Shown: positions 1 through 10,037 of the stretch, one piece after another
Position numbering within the stretch: position 1 is the stretch's first letter
Layout: every line of letters starts with the position of its first letter
Assembly: GCF_003533305.1 (NCBI RefSeq)
Contig: NZ_DOEH01000022.1
Coordinates: forward strand, 72,486-136,485
Direction of reading: 5' to 3'
Source of the DNA: Providencia sp.
Lineage (GTDB): Bacteria > Pseudomonadota > Gammaproteobacteria > Enterobacterales > Enterobacteriaceae
DNA length: 64,000 nucleotides
The notes under the pieces: generated by a model
What the model saw: the letters and a program-made list of their open reading frames with translations, nothing else
What the model was told of the DNA's origin: nothing
Databases searched by the model: none
Made by a program: the position numbers and the translations under genes

Positions 1-2
1 TT

Positions 3-566
3 TGTTTAGCATTGATGGTTGCCATGATGGTAACAGATGAAGTTCCTAATTTTATTGCAGCACTTATTGCATGCTTGTTAATGGGTAAATTTCGCTGCAT
101 TGATATGGAAAGCGCTTATAAGTCAATTCACTGGCCAAGTATTATTTTAATCGTTGGGATGATGCCATTTGCACTGGCTTTGCAACAAACGGGCGGGATT
201 ACGCTTGCCGTTGATTTGCTTATGAATGTTGCAGGCAATATGGGACCTCATGTGATGTTGTTGTGTCTATTTGTCCTTTGTGCGGTCACAGGACTATTTA
301 TCTCAAATACGGCAACTGCGGTGTTAATGGCACCCATTGCGATTGCTGCCGCGCGCCAGATGGAAGTTTCGCCATTACCTTTTGCTATGGTGGTTGGTAT
401 TGCTGCATCGGCAGCCTTTATGACTCCAATTTCTTCACCGGTTAATACTTTGGTTTTAGGCCCTGGCGGTTATAAGTTTTCTGACTTCTTAAAAATGGGT
501 GTGCCATTTACGATTATTGTGATGGTTATTAGTGTATTAGTCGTACCTATATTGTTTCCTTTCTAA
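3..566 (+). CDS. SLC13/DASS-family permease, C-terminal part (YfbS-like), 5' end outside window
   Basis: This is the last roughly 187 codons of an inner-membrane transporter, open from the window edge; the ATG/TTG codons near position 12 are internal. The product is very hydrophobic with about five membrane spans. It carries the family-typical stretch [18 protein letters not shown], followed by a second re-entrant [17 protein letters not shown] motif, as in SLC13 and YfbS-type permeases. In E. coli, yfbS sits beside yfbR and alaA, the same neighbours as here, so YfbS orthology is likely. The substrate cannot be read from this fragment. The TrkA-C domains of YfbS lie upstream and are not visible. 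A strong hairpin terminator follows the stop codon. Confidence 0.8.
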   Translation, partial: CLALMVAMMVTDEVPNFIAALIACLLMGKFRCIDMESAYKSIHWPSIILIVGMMPFALALQQTGGITLAVDLLMNVAGNMGPHVMLLCLFVLCAVTGLFISNTATAVLMAPIAIAAARQMEVSPLPFAMVVGIAASAAFMTPISSPVNTLVLGPGGYKFSDFLKMGVPFTIIVMVISVLVVPILFPF

Positions 567-571
567 ATAGT

Positions 572-607
572 AAAAATAAAGCTCTAATTATTTAGAGCTT
601 TATTTCT
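572..607 (+). terminator. Rho-independent terminator after the SLC13 permease gene
   Basis: A perfect 14-bp inverted repeat (574-587 with 592-605) with a TTAT loop, built on AAGCTCTAA/TTAGAGCTT and ending in a T-rich run, begins a few bases after the permease stop codon. Confidence 0.8.
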
Positions 608-1065
608 CTACCTTATATTTTAAATAAATATTAGCTATTAATAATTAATCAGCTTTAAATTTGACTACTATATTGTTAGATTTAACGTCTACTATTTATT
701 GAAAGTAGATATTAAAGAAAACGGAAAGATTTAGACGTAATTCTTATTTTGCAGAGGTAAATATTGAATTTTCTTTTGGGGTAAGGCGTTAAAATGTTTT
801 TTTATAATATCCTGAGATAAAATTAAAATAGAAAATGTTTTTTCATTTTTATATGAATTAAGAATACCTGACTTACATGATAATTGGTCTGCTAGAATTA
901 CCACAAAGAGTGGTATATCATTGGTACTGAACGTGACCATGGAAAGGCCATTATAGGCGTTAATGGTGATGCAAAAACACTTTATATTGCCTTTCCTGGA
1001 TCAGGAAGTTGTTCTACTTCACTTGTTAGAACATAAACGAGGAATCAGAACCCTCACTCCACATT
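608..1065. other. AT-rich spacer between the permease gene and yfbR
   Basis: This interval holds no complete gene that I can support. Its one coding-like stretch is a 44-codon plus-strand tail at 896-1036, listed separately. A 69-codon minus-strand frame at 731-940 has no ribosome binding site and overlaps that tail, so I do not call it. Confidence 0.5.
896..1036 (+). pseudogene. Possible 3' remnant of an unidentified gene
   Basis: An open frame runs from just after a stop at 893 to a TAA at 1034-1036 with no start codon or ribosome binding site. The predicted peptide contains EWYIIGTERDHGKAIIGVNG and ends TLYIAFPGSGSCSTSLVRT. This has balanced amino-acid use that looks protein-coding, unlike the AT-rich spacer before it. 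It looks like the C-terminal end of a decayed gene. I do not recognise the family. Confidence 0.35.
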
Positions 1066-1647
1066 TTAATGACTAATTTCATCTAACGAGAGTTTAAAAC
1101 CTGGTACAAATGTCTCGATGAAATATTCCATTTCAGGGCTATTTCTATCATCGAGCATTTTTTCGAGCCGTTTTTTAGCTAGTTTAAATTCACTATTACC
1201 CGCAGATAACTCTTCTAAACACTTAAGATAAGCACATAATGAATCCGCCTGCTTAACAATAAAGTGCTCTTCATCTGTTTGTAAATCTTCAATAAGCAGC
1301 GCCTTAAAATCTTCTTGCAGCTCTTCTGGTAGCATATCAAGTAGTTTTTGCTGAGCAAATTTTTCTATTTTTTTATATTCATGAGCAATTTGCTGATTAT
1401 GATATTTGATTGGTGTAGGGAGGTCACCCGTAATAACTTCACTGGCATCGTGATACATTGCTAGCATAGCTATGCGTTCAGCATTTACATTACCATTAAA
1501 TTTACGATTTTTAATAATAGCTAAAGCGTGAGCAACCATCGCGACTTGTAAACTATGTTCTGAAACATTTTCTGTCCGAACATTACGCATTAATGGCCAA
1601 CGATGGATGAGTTTCATTCTAGCAAGGTGGGCGAAAAAATAGCTCAT
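1066..1647 (-). CDS. yfbR: 5'-deoxynucleotidase YfbR
   Basis: HD-domain phosphohydrolase of 193 residues that removes phosphate from deoxyribonucleoside 5'-monophosphates in the cytoplasm, part of dNTP pool control. The sequence shows [19 protein letters not shown] near residues 16-34, supplying the first metal-binding His. [18 protein letters not shown] near 65-82 gives the HD pair and the Glu and Asp typical of YfbR. Length matches the E. coli protein (199 aa). It sits between the YfbS-like gene and alaA as in E. coli. Its upstream region contains a 12-copy TTTA repeat about 110 bp before the start codon, which may affect its promoter. Confidence 0.95.
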   Translation of the reverse strand: MSYFFAHLARMKLIHRWPLMRNVRTENVSEHSLQVAMVAHALAIIKNRKFNGNVNAERIAMLAMYHDASEVITGDLPTPIKYHNQQIAHEYKKIEKFAQQKLLDMLPEELQEDFKALLIEDLQTDEEHFIVKQADSLCAYLKCLEELSAGNSEFKLAKKRLEKMLDDRNSPEMEYFIETFVPGFKLSLDEISH

Positions 1648-1753
1648 AGATCCTCATTTTTTTGATAAAAAACAATTATAATATATAGCTTTCGAAATGG
1701 ATATGACTTTATTGAAAAATAATAAAGTTAAAGAAATCAAAATATTATTAATA

Positions 1754-2216
<463 letters not shown>

Positions 2217-2285
2217 ATGAAATATTTTCCTATTATATTAGTATTGTTTTTTTTAGCAGCAGTTTATATTATTTCGATAATTTAA
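2217..2285 (+). CDS. Predicted 22-residue single-span membrane peptide
   Basis: A 22-codon reading frame starts with MKYFPIILVLFFLAAVYIIS and stops at TAA. Almost all of it after the first three residues is hydrophobic, so it would form one membrane span. An AAGGA ribosome binding site (TTAAGGAACATCATG) stands 5-6 bases before the ATG. A strong hairpin terminator follows 64 bases after the stop, giving a self-contained small transcription unit. Function is unknown. It resembles the general class of tiny inner-membrane proteins in enterobacteria, but I cannot match it to a named one. Confidence 0.55.
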   Translation: MKYFPIILVLFFLAAVYIISII

Positions 2286-2348
2286 AAGTCTAATAATGAT
2301 TGGTTTTAGTCAGTAATATTCAAAATATGCACTATGATAGATAGAAAT

Positions 2349-2385
2349 AAAATAGCCTCTAATTTATTAGAGGCTATTTTGTGTA
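2349..2385. terminator. Bidirectional terminator between the small peptide gene and alaA
   Basis: A perfect 14-bp inverted repeat (2349-2362 with 2367-2380, AATAGCCTCTAA arms, TTTA loop) is flanked by A-rich and T-rich runs on both sides. It can end alaA on the minus strand and the small plus-strand gene. Confidence 0.8.
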
Positions 2386-2399
2386 ATCATAAAATAATT

Positions 2400-3614
2400 T
2401 TATTGACGGTAATTTTCTAAGAACCGCCCAAACTTATTGATCGCCATTTCAAGATCGTCAATATAAGGCAACGTCACGATACGGAAATGGTCAGGTTCTG
2501 GCCAGTTAAATGCTGTACCTTGAACAAGAAGAACTTTTTCTTGTAATAGTAGATCAAGGATCATTTTCTGGTCATCGTGAATATTAAAGCGTTTAACATC
2601 TATTTTTGGGAACATATACAGTGCACCTTGTGGTTTAACACAAGAAACGCCAGGAATTTGATTGATTAATTCCCATGCACGATTGCGCTGCTCATATAAA
2701 CGCCCACCGGGTTGAATAAACTCGCTAATACTTTGGTAACCACCAAGAGCAGTTTGAATCGCATGTTGCATCGGTACGTTGGCACATAGACGCATAGATG
2801 CAAGCATTTCTAGCCCTTCAATATAACCTTTCGCATGTTTTTTCGGACCATTGAGTACCATCCAGCCTTGGCGGAAGCCGGCAACACGGTAGGTTTTGGA
2901 TAAACCATTAAAAGTGACAGTGAGCAAATCAGGCGCAAGTGCGGCAATAGAATGATGTTGTGCATCATCATATAAAATTTTGTCATATATTTCATCTGCA
3001 TAGATGATTAAGTTGTGTTGGCGGGCGATTTCAACAATTTCTAATAGTAGTTCTTTACTATATACCGCGCCTGTTGGGTTATTGGGGTTGATAACCACAA
3101 TTCCACGGGTTCTAGGACTGATCTTTTTACGGATATCATCGATATCAGGCATCCATCCTTGTTGCTCATCACACATATAGTGAACAGCATTACCTCCAGA
3201 AAGCGAAACCGCAGCTGTCCACAGTGGGTAATCTGGCGCAGGCACTAACATTTCATCACCATCATTGAGCAAGGCTTGCATCGCTTGCACAATTAATTCA
3301 GAAACGCCATTACCAATATAGACATCTTCAACAGTCATATCGTGAATATTACGAGCTTGATAATGTTGAACGATGGCTTTACGTGCTGAATATAAGCCTT
3401 TTGAGTCACAGTAACCCTGTGAGCTTGGTAGATTGCGTAATACGTCAACAAGGATCTCATCGGGTGCTTCAAAGCCAAATGGTGCCGGGTTACCAATATT
3501 CAGTTTGAGTACTTTATTGCCTTCTTCTTCTAAGCGTTTCGCTTCTTTCAAAACTGGCCCACGGATGTCATAACAGACATTATCGAGCTTATTGGATTTT
3601 GTTAAATTATTCAT
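2400..3614 (-). CDS. alaA: Alanine transaminase AlaA
   Basis: PLP-dependent class I/II aminotransferase (404 aa; E. coli AlaA is 405) that makes alanine from pyruvate using glutamate in the cytoplasm. Visible features are the substrate/PLP segments NIGNPAPFGFEAP near residue 40, NPNNPTGAVYS near 178 and YADEIYDKILYD near 208. The PLP lysine is in NGLSKTYRVAGFRQGW near residue 240, and the C-terminal arginine is in HFRIVTLP. The gene order yfbR-alaA-lrhA is the E. coli order. An AGAGAAC ribosome binding site precedes the ATG. The gene is separated from lrhA by about 950 bp of AT-rich DNA. Confidence 0.95.
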   Translation of the reverse strand: MNNLTKSNKLDNVCYDIRGPVLKEAKRLEEEGNKVLKLNIGNPAPFGFEAPDEILVDVLRNLPSSQGYCDSKGLYSARKAIVQHYQARNIHDMTVEDVYIGNGVSELIVQAMQALLNDGDEMLVPAPDYPLWTAAVSLSGGNAVHYMCDEQQGWMPDIDDIRKKISPRTRGIVVINPNNPTGAVYSKELLLEIVEIARQHNLIIYADEIYDKILYDDAQHHSIAALAPDLLTVTFNGLSKTYRVAGFRQGWMVLNGPKKHAKGYIEGLEMLASMRLCANVPMQHAIQTALGGYQSISEFIQPGGRLYEQRNRAWELINQIPGVSCVKPQGALYMFPKIDVKRFNIHDDQKMILDLLLQEKVLLVQGTAFNWPEPDHFRIVTLPYIDDLEMAINKFGRFLENYRQ

Positions 3615-4560
3615 TGTTCTCTCATTACCCTAACGGGGTTACTTTGGTAGGGGGGCCGGCATTATCACTCTACTGTACTCTTCCCTCGGAAGCTTTTGAA
3701 GATGCAAGATAAATTTTGGTGGAAACGGTTGGTTTATACTAAAATGTAATATGTGGTATCTGAAAATATTCATTAATCAGGCTTTAACATCTTACTATAT
3801 TAGTTATGGTGGAATTAAATTTTAATAATTATTATTGTTTTAGAGTAAAAGTTGAAATAAAGAGACTAAAACGAATAGGATAAATAAAAATTGTATCAAA
3901 ATGTAATATTGATCTTTAAATCATTAATTAAGAAATAAATTTTACGCATTATTAGTGATTTTTTATAATTTTTAAGCCTATTTTGTTAGTAATATTGATT
4001 GTTTGGCTATGTACCATTTAGACAGAATTGAAGGAATTCATTATAACCAAATGATATTTAAACCAATATAAATAAGTCAAGATGATGTTTATAATGTGCT
4101 TACATTAAAATAATTGCATTTACATTAAATATGTTAGTATTTAGATATAGGCTTTCTTTTCTCATTTTATTCAGAGAAATGCCTTAAATATGGCAGTATA
4201 TACCCAAAATAATTCCGATTTACTGGCAGATTACAATTAAAGATGTCTGGATGAACATACCTTAAGTGTGTGATTCTAAAGTTAAATATAATCATCTCTA
4301 CCTGTAAAAATTAACTGCAAGTTGAAGGAATAGTATATTGAATTTTTTGATAGTGTATTGCTTTAATAAAGCAATTTAGTTTTGACTAGCCATAGTGTCT
4401 GCTTCTAGCTTATGTTTTTTATGAGCTTTAATCAGACAACCCAGGAAATGCAGATCTACGGATAAGAGATGCAAAATAAAGTAGTTGATACAAACTCGCT
4501 GATTCTCACGGAGGAGAGCAGAAACACCAGGCACCATAAAATTATATAAGAGAATTAACG
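3615..4560. other. Long AT-rich intergenic region between divergent alaA and lrhA
   Basis: No supported gene lies in these 946 bases. The region must contain the divergent promoters of alaA (left) and lrhA (right). The last 200 bases, upstream of lrhA, are less AT-rich and could be a long lrhA leader. A short motif TATACCCAAAATAATTC near 4200 resembles the edge of a dispersed repeat common in this family, but the rest of such an element is not recognisable. Confidence 0.5.
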
Positions 4561-5484
4561 ATGATAAATTCCAATCGTCCAATAATGAATCTAGATCTCG
4601 ACTTGCTACGTACTTTTATTGCAGTTGCTGATCTAAACACCTTTGCTGCTGCGGCAGCTGCAGTATGTAGAACACAATCGGCAGTGAGCCAACAAATGCA
4701 ACGTTTAGAGCAGCTAGTCGGCCGCGAGTTATTTGCTCGTCATGGCCGTAATAAGTTGTTAACTGCGCATGGCTTACAATTGTTGGGGTATGCAAGGCAA
4801 ATATTGCGTGCAAATGATGATGCAACTGCATCACTGGCATACAATGACGCGGATGGCGAATTAAGAATTGGTGCATCCGACGATACTGTTGATGTATTAC
4901 TTCCATTTTTACTTAATCGTATTGCTTCGGTATATCCGCGTATTGCGGTTGAGGTGCGTATCAAGCGCGCTCAATTTATCGAGTCAATGCTAGATAATCA
5001 CGAAATAGATTTAGCATTAACAACCGCAAGAATTAGCCATCATCCTAAAACTGCATTAAGAACTGTTCCGGTCTTATGGCACAGTGCGCCTGATTTCCAA
5101 TTACGCCATAACGAGCCAATTCCATTAGTCGTTATGGATGAAACTAATCCTTATCGCAAATTGTGTACTGCGGCACTGGATGAAGCTAATCTACCTTGGC
5201 ATATCGCTTATGAGGCAGCATCGCTACCCGCGGTTCGAGCCGCAGTAAATGCAGAAGTTGGTGTGACTGCTAGGCCGATGGAAATGCAAAATGCAGATCT
5301 TCGTATACTGAGTGAGTCTGATGGTCTACCACGTCTTCCAGATATTCAATACTGGCTATATAAAAATGCGGATGAACAGAAAGACTTTGTATTAACGGTC
5401 TTCAATGCAATTGAAAACAAAAAAATCCCGTATATTGCTACCGCTGCGAGTGATACTACAGAGACTAATTCTATCGAAGGGTAA
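4561..5484 (+). CDS. lrhA: LysR-type regulator LrhA
   Basis: LysR-family transcription factor of 307 residues (E. coli LrhA 312). In enterobacteria LrhA/HexA represses flhDC motility genes and affects adhesion and virulence. The N-terminal helix-turn-helix covers about residues 12-70: LDLLRTFIAVADLNTFAAAA, then TQSAVSQQMQRLEQLVGREL, then FARHGRNKLLTAHG. The co-inducer domain opens with LRIGASDDTVDVLLPFLLNR, as in LrhA. It lies immediately upstream of nuo, as in E. coli, in the same orientation. The start chosen is the first ATG; a second ATG at codon 9 (MNLDLDLLRTF) is also possible. A hairpin terminator isolates it from nuoA. Confidence 0.95.
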   Translation: MINSNRPIMNLDLDLLRTFIAVADLNTFAAAAAAVCRTQSAVSQQMQRLEQLVGRELFARHGRNKLLTAHGLQLLGYARQILRANDDATASLAYNDADGELRIGASDDTVDVLLPFLLNRIASVYPRIAVEVRIKRAQFIESMLDNHEIDLALTTARISHHPKTALRTVPVLWHSAPDFQLRHNEPIPLVVMDETNPYRKLCTAALDEANLPWHIAYEAASLPAVRAAVNAEVGVTARPMEMQNADLRILSESDGLPRLPDIQYWLYKNADEQKDFVLTVFNAIENKKIPYIATAASDTTETNSIEG

Positions 5485-5533
5485 TTTATTTGCCTTTAAG
5501 AATGAGTTAATACGTTAATCTGATGTCTCGTTT

Positions 5534-5570
5534 AGAGCTGAGTTTCTTATTATGGAACTCAGCTTTTTTA
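5534..5570 (+). terminator. Rho-independent terminator of lrhA
   Basis: AGCTGAGTT (5536-5544) pairs with AACTCAGCT (5556-5564), extended by two further pairs, and is followed by a run of six to seven T residues about 50 bases after the lrhA stop codon. Confidence 0.85.
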
Positions 5571-6472
5571 TTTTTATCTTTCGATAAATGTATTTTTAAA
5601 ACCATGAGGATTTACTTCATTTTATTATAGATAAAATTAATTGCATTTTAGAAAGATAAAGACGTTTCGTTCACTAAAACTGTTCAGGGACAAAATTAAC
5701 AAATTTTAATTCTGCTAAAATAAATTAGCTGCTAGTGCACTTGTTAATAATGGGCATTAATCTGTTCAGATTACGAGTTAGTTCAAAATTATGAATATTT
5801 TTTGTTATATCGGTTAGAAATAAATCAATTAACCACTTAATAAGTATGGTTAAATGTTCAAGACCATGAAATAATTGTGACTTAGATGGCATAACGTGAA
5901 TTTCATAATTTGGTTAATGGATTGTTACTTTGTTAACAATCTATTTTTGAACGGTATAAAAAATAGCACAGTGTTGTCAGTTAGTTACTTAGTACAAAGG
6001 AAAAAAAAGCGTTATCAATACTTAATGTAAATTTGAATGTAATGTAAACAGCATGAGTATTTTTTAAATAAAACTGTGCGCTAGATCAAATAAAAAGAGC
6101 AATTTTTCATCCGTTAAGACAGGTTTTTCCTGAGATAATAGTGTAGTAAAAACGAATAATCAGTTAAACTAGTTTGCGTGTTTACCTGTGTATCATTACA
6201 CTGACACGTTTTAGCAAGACATGAGTATTTATTGTTTGCTTTATGTTTTCGAACTGTAAATTATTTGTGAAAAATACGGGTTATTTTGCCTCATTTGAGC
6301 AAAATAAATTGTAATGAGAGAGGACAAACCAAACACAGTCTTCAGGCTGATTTTTAGTTTGGTGATAACTTTTGGTCTTTCTTCTCGATTAACTGGGCAA
6401 TTGTGGTGCAATACTGCCGTGTTGTTAAAAAAGAGCAGGGTCCGCACCATAAGTAATGAGTAAGCAACGAGT
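5571..6472 (+). promoter_or_regulatory. Nuo operon upstream region, about 900 bp without a gene
   Basis: This AT-rich interval has no supported coding frame; a 97-codon minus-strand frame over 6241-6534 overlaps nuoA and is judged spurious. As the only space upstream of nuoA after the lrhA terminator, it must hold the nuo promoter(s) and a long untranslated leader, as in E. coli. I could not identify specific ArcA, FNR or NarL sites with confidence. The nuoA ribosome binding site is weak (AACGAGT before ATG). Confidence 0.55.
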
Positions 6473-6916
6473 ATGTCTACATCAATCCTAGCGTTAGCCC
6501 ATAACTGGGCGTTTGCGATATTCCTTATCGGCACTATCGGTCTTTGTGCTTTTATGTTGGTCGCTGGTCATTTTTTGGGCAGCCGCGCCAAAGCCAGAAC
6601 AAAACACGTTCCCTATGAATCAGGTATTGATTCTGTCGGCAGTGCCCGTCTTCGTATGTCAGCCAAATTTTATTTGGTGGCTATGTTCTTCGTTGTCTTC
6701 GATGTTGAGGCCATGTTTTTATTTGCATGGGCCACTGCCATCCGTGAAACGGGTTGGGTAGGCTTCATCGAGGCCGCTATCTTTATTTTGGTATTGTTGG
6801 CGGGACTATTTTATTTAGCTCGCGTAGGAGCATTGGATTGGACTCCAGTCCGCTCACGTCGCGCAGTTAAAGGTCCTAGTGAAGTTATTAAAATCAGCAA
6901 TCGTCATCCGCAGTAA
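6473..6916 (+). CDS. nuoA: NADH-quinone oxidoreductase subunit A
   Basis: NuoA is a membrane-arm subunit of respiratory complex I, 147 residues with three membrane spans. Recognisable family segments are [20 protein letters not shown] between spans 1 and 2 and the acidic [14 protein letters not shown] in span 2. It is the first gene of the nuo operon and is followed after 18 bases by nuoB. The start gives the N-terminus [14 protein letters not shown], in line with E. coli NuoA (147 aa). Confidence 0.97.
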   Translation: MSTSILALAHNWAFAIFLIGTIGLCAFMLVAGHFLGSRAKARTKHVPYESGIDSVGSARLRMSAKFYLVAMFFVVFDVEAMFLFAWATAIRETGWVGFIEAAIFILVLLAGLFYLARVGALDWTPVRSRRAVKGPSEVIKISNRHPQ

Positions 6917-6934
6917 GAAGCGAGGCATTATACA

Positions 6935-7609
6935 ATGGATTATACGCTCACCCGCATAGATCCGAACGGTGAGAACGACCGTTACCCACTGCAAACTCAG
7001 GAAATCGTAAGCGATCCACTGGAGCAGCAAGTTGAAAACAGCGTGTATATGGGGAAACTTTCTCATGCACTTCACGATGTTGTTAACTGGGGACGTAAAA
7101 ACTCTCTATGGCCATATAACTTTGGTCTCTCATGTTGCTATGTAGAAATGGTAACTTCGTTCACGGCTGTTCATGACGTTGCCCGCTTTGGTGCAGAAGT
7201 ACTTCGTGCTTCACCTCGTCAAGCCGATTTCATGGTCGTCGCAGGAACCTGTTTCACTAAAATGGCGCCTGTTATTCAACGTCTTTATGACCAGATGCTA
7301 GAGCCTAAATGGGTTATCTCCATGGGTTCATGTGCCAACTCTGGTGGTATGTATGACATTTATTCTGTCGTACAAGGCGTTGACAAATTTATCCCTGTGG
7401 ATGTTTACATCCCTGGCTGCCCGCCACGCCCTGAAGCCTATATGCAGGCTTTACTTCTTTTACAAGAATCTATTGGCAAAGAGCGTCGTCCGCTCTCTTG
7501 GGTCGTCGGAGATCAGGGTGTTTATCGTGCCAACATGCAGTCAGAAAGAGAAAGAAAGCACGGTGAACGTATCGCAGTGACAAACCTGCGTACACCAGAC
7601 CAAATTTAA
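6935..7609 (+). CDS. nuoB: NADH-quinone oxidoreductase subunit B
   Basis: NuoB carries the terminal [4Fe-4S] cluster N2 of complex I, which passes electrons to quinone. The protein is 224 residues long. The cluster ligands are visible as the adjacent cysteines of GLSCCYVEM near residue 63, GTCFTKMAP near 109-112, and [14 protein letters not shown] near residue 160. It is peripheral, at the junction of the hydrophilic and membrane arms, next to NuoCD. Confidence 0.97.
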   Translation: MDYTLTRIDPNGENDRYPLQTQEIVSDPLEQQVENSVYMGKLSHALHDVVNWGRKNSLWPYNFGLSCCYVEMVTSFTAVHDVARFGAEVLRASPRQADFMVVAGTCFTKMAPVIQRLYDQMLEPKWVISMGSCANSGGMYDIYSVVQGVDKFIPVDVYIPGCPPRPEAYMQALLLLQESIGKERRPLSWVVGDQGVYRANMQSERERKHGERIAVTNLRTPDQI

Positions 7610-7683
7610 GGCTTAAAGCCATACAGCGTAACAGAGCAATGTTGTTGCGAAATAATAAACCTGATCAAGCGTTATGGTGAAGA

Positions 7684-9486
7684 ATGATGACAGGTCAGAT
7701 AGCGCAAGCAAGTAGTACCCAGCCAGAATGGCAGACACAGGATCATTTAAATGACCCTGTGCTTTTGGAATTGCGCAACCAATTTGGGCCAGATGCCTTT
7801 TCTGTTCAAGCTACCCGTACTGGCATGCCAGTTATCTGGGTAAGACGCGAACAGTTACTGGAAGTTGTAGATTTTCTTAAAAAACTACCAAAACCTTATG
7901 TGATGTTGTTTGACTTGCATGGGGTAGATGAACGTCAAAGAATTCATCGTCAAGGTCTGCCTGAGGCAGACTTTAGTGTTTTCTATCACATCATATCCAT
8001 TGATCGTAATCGCGATATCATGTTGAAAGTTGCGCTTAATGAGAATGACTTAAACGTGCCATCAGTGGTTTCTTTGTTCCCGAACGCAAGTTGGTATGAG
8101 CGTGAAGTGTGGGATATGTTCGGCATTACCTTCCAAGGTCATCCGAATTTACGCCGCCTGCTGATGTCACCTAGCTGGGAAGGTCACCCGCTGCGCAAAG
8201 ATTACCCTGCGCGTGCAACCGAGTTCGACCCCTTTGTTCTGACTAAGCAAAAACAAGACTTAGAAATGGAAGCGCTGACTTTCAAACCAGAAGAATGGGA
8301 TATGTCTCGTGGAAATGAAAACGAAGATTTCATGTTCCTGAACTTGGGCCCTAACCATCCATCGTCTCACGGTGCGTTCCGTATCGTTTTACAACTTGAT
8401 GGTGAAGAGATTGTGAACTGCGTCCCTGACATCGGCTACCACCACCGTGGTGCTGAAAAAATGGGTGAGCGTCAGTCATGGCATAGCTACATTCCTTACA
8501 CTGACCGTATCGAGTACCTCGGCGGTTGTGTTAACGAAATGCCATATATCTTAGCGGTTGAAAAACTTGCAGGTATCGAAGTACCGGATCGTGTGAAAAC
8601 CATCCGTGTGATGATGTCTGAATTGTTCCGTATTAATAGTCACTTGTTGTATATCAGTACTTATATTCAAGACGTTGGTGCAATGACACCTGTGTTCTTT
8701 GCGTTTACTGATAGACAAAAAGTGTACAACGTTGTCGAAGCCATTACGGGTTTCCGTATGCATCCAGCTTGGTTCCGGATTGGTGGTGTCGCTCATGACC
8801 TACCTCAAGGTTGGGATAAGCTGCTACGCGAACTATTAGATTGGTTACCGAAGCGTTTAGAATCTTATGTGACTTCTGCACTGAAAAACTCCATCCTAAA
8901 AGGCCGTTCTATTGGTGTGGCATCTTATACCAAAGAAGAAGCACTGGCATGGGGTGTTACTGGTGCGGGTTTACGTGCAACAGGTGTTGATTTTGATGTG
9001 CGTAAATGGCGTCCATATTCAGGCTACGAAAACTTTGAATTTGATATTCCTATTGCCCATAACGGCGATTGTTATGACCGTGTGATGATCAAAGTGGAAG
9101 AGATGCGTCAAAGTATCCGTATTCTTGAGCAATGCTTGAAGAATATGCCAGAAGGTCCTTTCAAAGCGGATCACCCATTGACGACTCCGCCACCAAAAGA
9201 GCGCACATTGCAGCACATTGAAACCCTGATCAATCACTTCTTACAAGTGTCTTGGGGTCCAGTGATGCCTGCGAATGAGTCATTCCAGATGGTTGAAGCC
9301 ACGAAAGGTATCAACAGCTACTACCTGACGAGTGATGGCAGCACGATGAGCTACCGTACCCGTATTCGTACCCCGAGTTATGCGCATTTGCAGCAAATTC
9401 CGGCGGTGATTAAAGGTAGTTTGGTTTCAGACTTGATTGTCTATCTGGGTAGTATCGATTTTGTAATGTCGGATGTGGATCGCTAA
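7684..9486 (+). CDS. nuoC: NADH-quinone oxidoreductase fused subunit C/D
   Basis: A 600-residue fusion of the 30-kDa (NuoC, about residues 1-180) and 49-kDa (NuoD, about 210-600) subunits, the arrangement found in enterobacteria. NuoC shows [20 protein letters not shown] and [14 protein letters not shown]. NuoD shows [20 protein letters not shown], the quinone-site His region, followed by [16 protein letters not shown]. The C-terminus ends [12 protein letters not shown] as in E. coli. Adjacent ATG codons at 7684 and 7687 could both start translation; a GGTGAAG element precedes them. The gap of 74 bases after nuoB contains no gene. Confidence 0.97.
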   Translation: MMTGQIAQASSTQPEWQTQDHLNDPVLLELRNQFGPDAFSVQATRTGMPVIWVRREQLLEVVDFLKKLPKPYVMLFDLHGVDERQRIHRQGLPEADFSVFYHIISIDRNRDIMLKVALNENDLNVPSVVSLFPNASWYEREVWDMFGITFQGHPNLRRLLMSPSWEGHPLRKDYPARATEFDPFVLTKQKQDLEMEALTFKPEEWDMSRGNENEDFMFLNLGPNHPSSHGAFRIVLQLDGEEIVNCVPDIGYHHRGAEKMGERQSWHSYIPYTDRIEYLGGCVNEMPYILAVEKLAGIEVPDRVKTIRVMMSELFRINSHLLYISTYIQDVGAMTPVFFAFTDRQKVYNVVEAITGFRMHPAWFRIGGVAHDLPQGWDKLLRELLDWLPKRLESYVTSALKNSILKGRSIGVASYTKEEALAWGVTGAGLRATGVDFDVRKWRPYSGYENFEFDIPIAHNGDCYDRVMIKVEEMRQSIRILEQCLKNMPEGPFKADHPLTTPPPKERTLQHIETLINHFLQVSWGPVMPANESFQMVEATKGINSYYLTSDGSTMSYRTRIRTPSYAHLQQIPAVIKGSLVSDLIVYLGSIDFVMSDVDR

Positions 9487-9488
9487 CC

Positions 9489-10037
9489 ATGCATAATGAA
9501 CATAACGAAAATGATAAGCACGTTGCACAAGATGGTGTAAATTTATTTGAACCTCAAGCACATCACGGCTTTGTCTTAACAGAGAAAGAACGTGAAGAGA
9601 TTGAAGGTGAAAAACACCATTATGAAGATGCACGAGCAGCATCAATTGAAGCACTAAAAATTGTACAAAAAAATCGCGGCTGGGTCGAAGACGGCGCTAT
9701 TCATGCAATAGCGGATGTTCTGGGTATTCCAGCAAGTGATATTGAAGGTGTGGCGACATTCTATAGCCAAATCTTCCGCCAACCAGTTGGACGTCACATT
9801 ATTCGCTATTGCGACAGTGTGGTTTGTCATATTACTGGTTATCAGGGCTTAGAAGCTGAAATTATCAAACAGCTAAATATTCGCCCAGGTCAAACAACAG
9901 ATGACGGTCGCTTCACATTGCTACCGACTTGTTGCTTGGGTAATTGTGATAAAGGTCCAACTATGATGATAGATGACGACACGCACAGTTACGTCCAGCC
10001 TGAAAATATTGAAAAGCTACTGGAGCAGTATCCATGA
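9489..10037 (+). CDS. nuoE: NADH-quinone oxidoreductase subunit E
   Basis: NuoE (182 aa) is the 24-kDa-type subunit of the NADH-oxidising module and holds the [2Fe-2S] cluster N1a. Thioredoxin-like fold cysteines are visible in [14 protein letters not shown] and in [17 protein letters not shown]. It starts two bases after the nuoCD stop and its stop overlaps the nuoF start (ATGA), indicating translational coupling with its NuoF partner. Confidence 0.97.
   Translation: MHNEHNENDKHVAQDGVNLFEPQAHHGFVLTEKEREEIEGEKHHYEDARAASIEALKIVQKNRGWVEDGAIHAIADVLGIPASDIEGVATFYSQIFRQPVGRHIIRYCDSVVCHITGYQGLEAEIIKQLNIRPGQTTDDGRFTLLPTCCLGNCDKGPTMMIDDDTHSYVQPENIEKLLEQYP

Noticed and set aside
731..940. 69-codon minus-strand reading frame
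   Set aside because: It has no ribosome binding site, an unremarkable AT-driven composition, and overlaps the more protein-like plus-strand tail.
4195..4225. Copy of a dispersed enterobacterial repeat (TATACCCAAAATAATTC motif)
   Set aside because: Only the first 17 bases fit; the complementary arm expected downstream is not found.
6241..6534. 97-codon minus-strand frame upstream of and overlapping nuoA
   Set aside because: It overlaps the nuoA start on the opposite strand, has no recognisable motif and lies in the expected nuo leader.
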